A stretch of DNA of 64,000 bases from Helicobacter didelphidarum (lineage in GTDB: Bacteria > Campylobacterota > Campylobacteria > Campylobacterales > Helicobacteraceae). The stretch is taken from NCBI RefSeq assembly GCF_003364195.1, contig NZ_NXLQ01000005.1, positions 1-64,000 of the forward strand, written 5' to 3'. The notes below the pieces were generated by a model. The model was not told the origin of the DNA, searched no databases, and saw nothing but the letters and a program-made list of their open reading frames with translations. Below are positions 57,304 to 64,000 of the stretch, piece after piece. Numbering within the stretch: position 1 is the stretch's first letter; every line of letters starts with the position of its first letter. The translations under genes were made by a program, and so were the position numbers.

Positions 57304-58650
57304 ATGAAATATAAGGCAAACAACTTTTTTATAAAATTTATTTTCTTATGCTATGCTGTGTTTTTGAGTTATTTCCTTAGTTCTTGTTCCTCGACATTTG
57401 GTTCTATTGGAGGAAAAGATGAAATCGATACAAATTTACCTGTTGTAAAAACTTTCCGTGCACTCCCAGATGTAACTTCCATAGGTTTCGAATGGAAAAC
57501 TCCAGATAATCCACACTTGATCGATGGTTATATTATTTATCGTAAAAATAAATCGGGAAATTTTATAAGAGTTGCTTTTATTAAAAATGCATTTTCTACA
57601 CATTATTATGATGGCAAGTTACAACCACAAACTGAATATGAATATGCTATTGCGAGTGTCGGTAAAGATTCTAAAGTTTCTGCAAAAAGTAGCATTTTAA
57701 ATGTAAAAACTTCCTTTATTGATCCCGTGAGCTTTGCTTATGCCTCACAGAATCTCGCCTCACAAATTAAGATTTTTTGGAGTCCTAGTCCAAATCCCGT
57801 TGTAAAAAATTACATTATAGAAAAAAAAATTAAAGATAAATTTGTTGCTATTGGAACAACATCAAATCGTATGCTTGTAGAATTTTTTGACAACAATCTT
57901 GAAAGCGATGCAACGCATACTTATCGGATTGTTTCTCAAAGTTATGACGGAGCAAAGTCTGTCCCTAGTCAAGAAGTAATTGGAAAAACTCGTGCTGCCC
58001 CAAAAACAATAGAAGGTGTTATAACAACCAAAGACAAACCAAAAGAGATTTGGCTTGAGTGGAAGGCAAGTGATGATAAAGAAGTGATTGGTTATAATAT
58101 TTGGTATGCAGATTCTGAAAATGGGACATATAATAAATTAGCTTTTATTCAGGGAGTTTCTTATATTGATAAAATTGATACAAACGGTGCGATTCGTTAT
58201 TACAGGGTAACTGCTGTTGATAGATATAAGTTGGAATCTAAACCGCAAGAGCAAGGGGTAAAAGGTAAAACATTGCCACCACCACAAACACCTAAAATTG
58301 TTAGAAGTCTTATTGAAAATAACATTTTTACACTCTCATGGGAAAAAGTCAGCGATAAACGAGTAGAAAACTATATTATTTATCGTGAAGGTGCAGGATA
58401 TGGAGAAGCAAACCGCTTTAAAGATATTACAGACACAAAATTCATAGATAGCAATATGAAAGCTGGTGTTACTTATACTTATTATGTAGTGAGTGTTGAT
58501 AAATTTGGCATAGAATCTCTCCCAAGCAAAAAAATAACACTTATGCTTGATTTGCCTGATACACCACAAGATATAAATAACTTAGATTCTGTAAAGGCTC
58601 ATAATGAAAAGAAAGGTGATTCTAAAAATGAACCCAAAAAATCAAAATAA
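57304..58650 (+). CDS. fibronectin type III repeat lipoprotein
   Basis: 448-residue protein with a lipoprotein signal (LCYAVFLSYFLSSCSS; Cys in the lipobox SSC near residue 28) and four tandem FnIII-like domains, each of about 90 residues, recognisable from the repeated Trp/IDGYIIYRK-type strands (for example FEWKTPDNPHLIDGYIIYRK, WLEWKASDDKEVIGYNIWY). A charged tail rich in Lys, Asn and Glu follows. Probably periplasmic or outer-membrane anchored. Found at the same position in H. pylori, where its function is unknown. It follows the pseudouridine synthase after 30 bases. Confidence 0.88.
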   Translation: MKYKANNFFIKFIFLCYAVFLSYFLSSCSSTFGSIGGKDEIDTNLPVVKTFRALPDVTSIGFEWKTPDNPHLIDGYIIYRKNKSGNFIRVAFIKNAFSTHYYDGKLQPQTEYEYAIASVGKDSKVSAKSSILNVKTSFIDPVSFAYASQNLASQIKIFWSPSPNPVVKNYIIEKKIKDKFVAIGTTSNRMLVEFFDNNLESDATHTYRIVSQSYDGAKSVPSQEVIGKTRAAPKTIEGVITTKDKPKEIWLEWKASDDKEVIGYNIWYADSENGTYNKLAFIQGVSYIDKIDTNGAIRYYRVTAVDRYKLESKPQEQGVKGKTLPPPQTPKIVRSLIENNIFTLSWEKVSDKRVENYIIYREGAGYGEANRFKDITDTKFIDSNMKAGVTYTYYVVSVDKFGIESLPSKKITLMLDLPDTPQDINNLDSVKAHNEKKGDSKNEPKKSK

Positions 58651-58678
58651 TAACAAATCTTAACTTAAAGAAGAGAAA

Positions 58679-59908
58679 ATGCCACATTTTATTAGTAAAA
58701 CACCTTTCTGTCAAACAAACTGCCGACACAATGATTTGTATATTATGGAATACTTAGTGAATGCTCAATTTAAAAACCTCCGTATTCTTCCTGTAATGTA
58801 TGATAATCAGATAATTTTTATTCGTTGTATTGAGAGAAAAGATGGTTTTTTATATAAAGTTGATAAGCTCACAAAACCAAACAATTTATTAAAAATTAAG
58901 GAAATTTTGCAATTCTTATCAAAAGATTTGGAAGTGCTTACACACAATCTTCATCAAACCAATACAAAACACACAAAAGGCACGCAGACAGGTTTCTTAA
59001 TTAATCAAGTTAATCTTACTGATATTAAACCAGATTTGATTGAAATAGGTTTTGGTAGTGGTAGGCATATTTTAGATCTTGCTAGGAATAATCCAAATAA
59101 AATTATTTTAGGAATTGAGATTCATGCACCATCAATTCGACAAGTATTAAATTCGATTGAAATTTATAATTTAAAGAATCTTTATATTTGTAATTTTGAT
59201 GCAAGACTTGTTATCCAAGTATTTGAATCTCGAAGTGTTGAGATAATCTATCTACATTTTCCTATACCATGGAATAATGCAAAACATAGGCGAGTAGTCA
59301 ATCGCGACTTTTTAGAAAATAGCTTTAGAATCTTAAAAAGTAATGGATATATTAATTTGCGTAGTGATGATCTTGAATATGTGCGAGATTGCATTGATGA
59401 GGTATTAACAGCAAATATTGCACATTTTGAAGTGAAAAAAAATGGGATTCCAAAAATCATAAGTAAATATGAGCAACGATGGAAAAATATGCACAAAGAT
59501 ATTTATGAGTTGCATTTATTCCAACAGAATCTGCAAGAGATTCATACAAATGAGCAACTTTCACATTTTGATTTTCCAATGAAACTTGATGATTTGGGTA
59601 TCTTTTGTAACCAAAAATGGATTGATAAAACAAATTCAGTGTTCATTAGTATCGGAGACCTTTATTATTCAGATTCACATGCACAACATAAAATCAGTGT
59701 TGCACAAATTACTTTTGGAAGTTTTTATGTGCCATTCAATACTTTTTTAGTATTAGAGGAGAACAAGTCATTGCATTATTTAAAATATCCATTAAACATT
59801 AATTCTCATCGTTTAGCACATAAATTCTTATGTGGTATTCTTACAGAGACAAAACTACATTGTAAAAAATTCCAACAAGAGAAACAGAAAAAAGAAAAAG
59901 TGAAATAA
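58679..59908 (+). CDS. trmB: tRNA (guanine-N7)-methyltransferase TrmB, long form
   Basis: SAM-dependent enzyme methylating G46 of tRNA. The 409-residue protein is longer than the 210-240 of E. coli TrmB. It has an added N-terminal region (about 1-125) and a C-terminal extension, as in other Campylobacterota. The core begins DLIEIGFGSGRHILDLA, followed by GIEIHAPSIRQV and the FPIPWNNAKHRRVV acceptor loop. It sits between the FnIII lipoprotein and ftsE; whether it works with them is unknown. Confidence 0.92.
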   Translation: MPHFISKTPFCQTNCRHNDLYIMEYLVNAQFKNLRILPVMYDNQIIFIRCIERKDGFLYKVDKLTKPNNLLKIKEILQFLSKDLEVLTHNLHQTNTKHTKGTQTGFLINQVNLTDIKPDLIEIGFGSGRHILDLARNNPNKIILGIEIHAPSIRQVLNSIEIYNLKNLYICNFDARLVIQVFESRSVEIIYLHFPIPWNNAKHRRVVNRDFLENSFRILKSNGYINLRSDDLEYVRDCIDEVLTANIAHFEVKKNGIPKIISKYEQRWKNMHKDIYELHLFQQNLQEIHTNEQLSHFDFPMKLDDLGIFCNQKWIDKTNSVFISIGDLYYSDSHAQHKISVAQITFGSFYVPFNTFLVLEENKSLHYLKYPLNINSHRLAHKFLCGILTETKLHCKKFQQEKQKKEKVK

Positions 59909-59917
59909 AGGTAAAAT

Positions 59918-60589
59918 ATGGAAGCAATCATTCAAGCAAAGCAGCTTTGTTTAGGTTACAAACGCACGGGCATAGTTATCAAGAATGCAAACTTTTCAAT
60001 TTATCCTAAAGATTTTGTTTTTATTTCAGGAGCAAGCGGGAGTGGCAAAAGTACACTATTGCGTTCAATATATGGGAATCTTCCCGTACAAGCTGGTGAT
60101 TTGCGCGTTATGCATTATAATATGAAACGTATTAGCACCCATAGATTGGCTATGCTTCGTAGAAAGCTTGGAATTGTTTTTCAAGATTATAAATTAATTG
60201 AAGACTGGAATGTTGAAAAAAATATTGCTTTGCCTATGATTATTAATAAATTTCCAAAAGTTGAGATTAAAACACAAGCAGAAAAACTCCTATCGCATAT
60301 AAATCTCCTACATAAAGCAAATAAATATCCTCTTGAATTAAGTGGAGGGGAACAGCAAAGAGTTGCACTTGCAAGAGCCATAGCCCATCGTCCGAGATTA
60401 ATTCTCTGTGATGAACCAACAGGAAATCTTGATGATTATTCAAGTGATATGATTTGGGGACTTTTAAAATCTTCTAACGAACAACTTAATATTACAATTG
60501 TAATTGTAACACACAGAATCCCAAAACATTTAAATTTACGATACAGAAGAATAGAAATCAAGGAAGGATTAGTAAATGAATACGCTTAA
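59918..60589 (+). CDS. ftsE: cell-division ATP-binding protein FtsE
   Basis: ABC ATPase of 223 residues that, with FtsX, drives septal peptidoglycan hydrolysis by controlling EnvC-type activators. Walker [13 protein letters not shown] signature [14 protein letters not shown], Walker [10 protein letters not shown] and the VTHR switch region are intact. It begins 9 bases after trmB, and its last 14 bases overlap the start of ftsX. Confidence 0.95.
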   Translation: MEAIIQAKQLCLGYKRTGIVIKNANFSIYPKDFVFISGASGSGKSTLLRSIYGNLPVQAGDLRVMHYNMKRISTHRLAMLRRKLGIVFQDYKLIEDWNVEKNIALPMIINKFPKVEIKTQAEKLLSHINLLHKANKYPLELSGGEQQRVALARAIAHRPRLILCDEPTGNLDDYSSDMIWGLLKSSNEQLNITIVIVTHRIPKHLNLRYRRIEIKEGLVNEYA

Positions 60590-61385
60590 ACAACATCTCT
60601 CATTGCTTATTCCACTTGTTGCAATGGTATTTAGTCTGCAATGCTTATTGATTCTAGAACGCACAGTTGCAAAGCAAGAGCAATTTATTACACAAAAATA
60701 TGCCATTGGAATCACGGCAAGAAAACCCATAACTTTTGAATCCATACAATCAAAGATCGTTGAAGCAAAAGAGCTTACCCAGCTTAATCCAAAAGATTCT
60801 ATAATCAAACTAACAAAAGATATAAAAGAAAACACAATCACTTCCCTTACACGCGAACTACCATATTTTTATAGTTTGCGTCTTGAATATTTCCCTAGCA
60901 CAGAACGCTTAAGTGCCATTGAAGCGATATTAAAAAAGAATCCAAATATTACCGCCGTTGATACTTTTTCTAAAAGACATTTAGAAAATTACACACTTTT
61001 GAGTTTTATTAAAATAAGTGTGATTACTTTCTCTATAATCCTAGCCGTTATTAGTTTTATGCTTATGCTAAAACAAATTGAAATTTGGCGTTATGCAAGT
61101 AAAGATAAAATGGAGATTATGGATATTTTGGGTGCCAATATTTGGATACGCAATCGTAGTTTGTTTAAACTTGCTCTCATTGACTCATTTTTTGCAAGTT
61201 TTAGTATCGCATTGCTTGTGTTTTATATTGCAAGTTTACAAATCACGCTTGATATTTTACAAACCTTAGGTATTGGGCTAAGTATTTTTCAAATCCCATT
61301 AGATTTTGCAATACTCTTTTTAGTCGCATTTGGAACATCTTGTCTCTGTGTCATTTTTGTGATAATTTCAAAGGTAAAAAGATGA
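60576..61385 (+). CDS. ftsX: cell-division membrane protein FtsX
   Basis: 269 residues, the permease partner of FtsE. A first membrane helix near residues 9-25, a periplasmic loop of about 110 residues with PYFYSLRLEYFPS (the extracellular loop known to bind hydrolase activators), and three further helices from about residue 150. It overlaps ftsE by 14 bases, and its last four bases contain the ATG of the next gene (ATGA), giving three-gene coupling. Confidence 0.93.
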   Translation: MNTLKQHLSLLIPLVAMVFSLQCLLILERTVAKQEQFITQKYAIGITARKPITFESIQSKIVEAKELTQLNPKDSIIKLTKDIKENTITSLTRELPYFYSLRLEYFPSTERLSAIEAILKKNPNITAVDTFSKRHLENYTLLSFIKISVITFSIILAVISFMLMLKQIEIWRYASKDKMEIMDILGANIWIRNRSLFKLALIDSFFASFSIALLVFYIASLQITLDILQTLGIGLSIFQIPLDFAILFLVAFGTSCLCVIFVIISKVKR

Positions 61386-62863
61386 GGCAATACAATCTTA
61401 TAAAAAGTAAAATGGGAAAAACCATTTATTTTCTCATTTTACTTTTTACCACATTTTGTTTTGGTGTAAATGATTTAAATGAAATTAATAAAAATATTCA
61501 GCGAGAAGAAAGAAAGCAAAAAGATATTAACCAACAACGAGCCAATCTTAATTTAAAACTAAGCACATTGGGGCAAAATATCAGCAATAATGTAGCACAA
61601 ATTAAAAAATTAGATTCAGAAATTCAGAATCTAGCAAAAAATATAGAGGATAATAAAGATCAAAATAGAACTCAAGAAGCAAGATTGCAATCTTTAGAAA
61701 ATCAATTACTTTCATTAAATGAGCAAATGAGCAAATCCCAAACAGAACTTTCAAATCTTATTTTGCGATTCATGACTTTTTCGCGTGTGTTAGACGATGA
61801 AGAAGTGATGACTATGGACGATGTTGTTACAAGAGAAGCATTCAGCATTTTAAAGAAGCAAACCACTACAAATATAACAAATATTGAACGACAACAAAAT
61901 CTTATTACAAATCAGATTAACGAAATCAATAAAAATATAAAACAAGTAACACAAATTATCACGACTCAAGAAACAAGGCAGCAGGATTTGCAAGCAATGA
62001 TTGCAAAACAAAAGATTTTGGTTGAAAATATGAAAGGCGAAATGCAGGTTTATAATCAACGAATAAAAGAAATTGACATGCAAAAAAAAGAGCTTGATAA
62101 GCTCCTTAGCAAACTTAATATCCTTAAAAAAAACACCCAAGAAGAAGCAAAGAAAAAAGAACAAGAGCGGTTAGCCAGACTTGAAAAAGAGCGGTTAGCC
62201 AGACTTGAAAAAGAGCGACAACAAAAAATTGAAGAAGAAAAAAGAAAAGCACAAAAGGCAAAAGAAGAAGCACAAAAAAAGGCAAAAGAAGAAGCAGAGA
62301 AAATAGCAAAAACTGATACCCAAAAAGCACAAAAATTTTTAGGTGAGCAAAACAAAGCAATACAAAGAGAATATGATGCAAAAATCAGCTCACAAGAAGC
62401 AAGTTCCGCTATCAATAGCTTTGAGGACTTGCGTCGTGTGGATAGTGTATATCAAAAGCCAAATACTGCAAAATATACTGGCAAAAAGCTTATTTCCCCA
62501 CTTAACTTATATTCATTGGAGCAGTCTTTTGGGGATTATCTTGACCCTGTTTATAAAATAAAGATTTTTAATAATGGTGTAGTTTTAAAACCAAAAAGTG
62601 ATGACGCACAAGTATATAATATTATGGATGGAAAGGTAATTTATGCTCAAGAAATGTCGGGATTAAAAAAGGTTGTTGTAGTTGAACATGCAAACGACAT
62701 GCATACAATTTATTCAATGCTTGATAAGATTGCACCAACCCTTAAGCCCGGTTTTATTGTTAAGCAAGGATATGTCATCGGACGTGTGAATGATAGATTG
62801 AATCTTGAAATTATACAAGGCGATAAACATATTAATCCTATGGAAGCCATTATAAAAAAATAA
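61382..62863 (+). CDS. EnvC-like murein hydrolase activator with degenerate LytM domain
   Basis: 493 residues from ATG 61382, chosen because it overlaps the ftsX stop and AAAGGTAAAAAG precedes it (the longer frame from 61340 would sit inside ftsX). Signal segment ILLFTTFCFG, then a long coiled coil (about 30-330) with Lys/Glu/Gln repeats, then an M23/LytM-like domain (about 400-490). The domain lacks the HxxxD and HxH metal ligands (for example VVVVEHANDMHTIYSML), so it is probably an FtsEX-controlled activator, not a protease. Two perfect 24-base repeats lie in the coil. Confidence 0.9.
   Translation: MRQYNLIKSKMGKTIYFLILLFTTFCFGVNDLNEINKNIQREERKQKDINQQRANLNLKLSTLGQNISNNVAQIKKLDSEIQNLAKNIEDNKDQNRTQEARLQSLENQLLSLNEQMSKSQTELSNLILRFMTFSRVLDDEEVMTMDDVVTREAFSILKKQTTTNITNIERQQNLITNQINEINKNIKQVTQIITTQETRQQDLQAMIAKQKILVENMKGEMQVYNQRIKEIDMQKKELDKLLSKLNILKKNTQEEAKKKEQERLARLEKERLARLEKERQQKIEEEKRKAQKAKEEAQKKAKEEAEKIAKTDTQKAQKFLGEQNKAIQREYDAKISSQEASSAINSFEDLRRVDSVYQKPNTAKYTGKKLISPLNLYSLEQSFGDYLDPVYKIKIFNNGVVLKPKSDDAQVYNIMDGKVIYAQEMSGLKKVVVVEHANDMHTIYSMLDKIAPTLKPGFIVKQGYVIGRVNDRLNLEIIQGDKHINPMEAIIKK
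62165..62212 (+). repeat. 2 x 24-bp in-frame tandem repeat in the EnvC-like gene
   Basis: Two exact 24-base copies (62165-62188 and 62189-62212) encoding ERLARLEK twice within the coiled coil. The unit is a multiple of three, so copy change would alter coil length by eight residues without a frameshift. Confidence 0.85.
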
Positions 62864-63469
62864 CTTTAGTTATTCTACTTTAGACACAACATTCTAAAAC
62901 ATGCAGAAACTTATTCTCTGTAAATTATTTCTAACTTACATTAACTTTAGGATTTCTGATTCTCATAATTCTTTTTATACATTAACATAGTTTTATTGTA
63001 ATAAAATTACTAGATTAATACTCAAACTAAAAATCTTTAAACTTATGAAAGCAATATTTTCCACTAAATTTCATACCCCTTCATAATAATTTTTTCGAGA
63101 AATGAAATATAAATCAAGACAATATATCAAATAAATATCATGTTATTTTTTCATTGATTTGCTAAAATTATGGATATAAATTGTTTAAAAAACATTTCAG
63201 AATTTTATACATCAAATGTATTCCAAGTAGAAACAAAATGAGAGATTCTCATATAGATACTCTATATTAGAATACACAAAAAACAGATTCTATCCATTGA
63301 AATTGAGGGATAGATGACACAAAATAGGCTTTAATTAGAAAGTTAAGTATTTATTTGTTGTATAACAAAGTAAGATTATCAAATATCCAAAATTTTATAA
63401 TTTTTCATTCTTGTATTAATATTGATTAACATAATCTCTTGAGAATTTATCAATATTTCTCACATGCTT
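62864..63469. other. 606-bp gap between convergent genes
   Basis: The largest gene-free stretch in the window. AT-rich, no supported ORF or tRNA. Two AGATTCT words lie at 63243-63249 and 63285-63291. I see no mobile-element signature. Candidate small RNA or decayed sequence cannot be judged by eye. Confidence 0.5.
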
Positions 63470-64000
63470 TTATGGTGCGTCTTCTGGATTAAGTTCATCA
63501 TAGTGTTTGCAATACACAGCAAACATATCTTCTCGTAATTTCTCATACCAATCACTTCCAATCTCTGGCGTAAAAGATTCCATACAAACAACGCGTGCAA
63601 CACTTTTTTGCACTTGAATTGGATTGCTATCATAAATTCTGCGTGTATTAACAAATACAATAGGCTGAACACGCAATTTTAACTTTTCAGCCAAAATCTT
63701 TGCTCCCGGTTTAAATGGGAGAAAACTCCTATTCCCAGGTCCTCTTGTGCCTTCAGGAAAAATAACTATGGGGCGATTTTGTTCTAATTTTTCCTTTGCA
63801 ATTTTGAGCAACTGGATAATACCCTTTTTATCCTCCCTATCAATCAGAATCATTTCAGGAAATTTCAATGCGTAACCATAGAAAGGTAAATCTCCCAATT
63901 CTTTTTTTGCTACCCAACAAATATTAGCAGGATGTCTGCCCTCTAGACAAATAATATCTGATGCACTCTGATGATTAACAACAATTAGCGTAGCTTCTAA
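63470..64000 (-). CDS. plsC: 1-acyl-sn-glycerol-3-phosphate acyltransferase (partial, 5' end beyond window)
   Basis: The frame is open from 64000 inward to a stop near 63470. The edge sequence [15 protein letters not shown] carries the NHX4D catalytic motif, and [20 protein letters not shown] is the FPEGTRS-like motif of PlsC. It adds the second acyl chain to lysophosphatidic acid at the inner membrane. The N-terminus is cut off by the right edge of the window, so the gene continues beyond 64000. Confidence 0.92.
   Translation of the reverse strand, partial: LEATLIVVNHQSASDIICLEGRHPANICWVAKKELGDLPFYGYALKFPEMILIDREDKKGIIQLLKIAKEKLEQNRPIVIFPEGTRGPGNRSFLPFKPGAKILAEKLKLRVQPIVFVNTRRIYDSNPIQVQKSVARVVCMESFTPEIGSDWYEKLREDMFAVYCKHYDELNPEDAP

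Noticed and set aside
62864-63469. Mobile element or CRISPR in the 606-bp gap
   Set aside because: No inverted terminal repeats, no direct repeats with spacers and no transposase fragment; no CRISPR or IS signature was seen anywhere in the window.

Overview
The window is about 64 kb of an AT-rich Campylobacterota chromosome, almost certainly an enterohepatic-type Helicobacter. Evidence: gene orders typical of Helicobacter (hemC-cvpA-lysS-glyA-DUF1882, lptD-RDD-purD, rluD-FnIII lipoprotein-trmB-ftsE-ftsX-envC-like, cbpA-hspR), pseudaminic acid genes, a CX7C Sel1-like protein, and G-tract contingency genes. Comparisons with H. pylori are from memory, not from a search.

Layout. (1) 1-6087: acetoacetate/3-hydroxybutyrate operon (atoB, scoA, scoB, bdh, gntP-type permease, atoE) behind a promoter with an A15 run. 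(2) 6378-12576, minus strand: accessory glycan-type operon of three multidomain proteins: a G14-interrupted LOG + kinase-like + methyltransferase protein, a nucleotide-sugar-dehydrogenase + NodB-deacetylase fusion, and a double glycosyltransferase. This is the best candidate for an undescribed system. (3) 12933-14586: tautomerase and a frameshifted MFS transporter. (4) 14804-18744: secA, hspR, cbpA. (5) 18914-25526: Sel1 protein, Na/Pi symporter, four tandem outer-membrane barrel paralogs. (6) 25604-26580: glycosyltransferase split by a G12 tract. (7) 26755-33221: tRNA-Met, mnmA, uvrD, a possible PilM/PilN-like pair, a MORN protein. (8) 33379-39346: pseF and a PseG-PseH fusion, divergent from a 1077-residue PutA-like protein that seems to have lost its catalytic residues. 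(9) 39572-48973, minus: cytochrome c peroxidase, then hemC through recG. (10) 49458-55922: orphan ArsS-like kinase, histidine phosphatase, lptD, RDD protein, purD. (11) about 56045-56180: a rod-foldable non-coding segment. (12) 56299-62863: rluD-type synthase through the FtsEX-EnvC-like module. (13) plsC, cut by the right edge.

Themes: surface variation (G tracts, glycosyltransferases, Pse pathway, barrel proteins), ketone-body use, and conserved housekeeping. The short word AGATTCT/AGAATCT recurs in many intergenic gaps and is reported as a sequence-wide signal.
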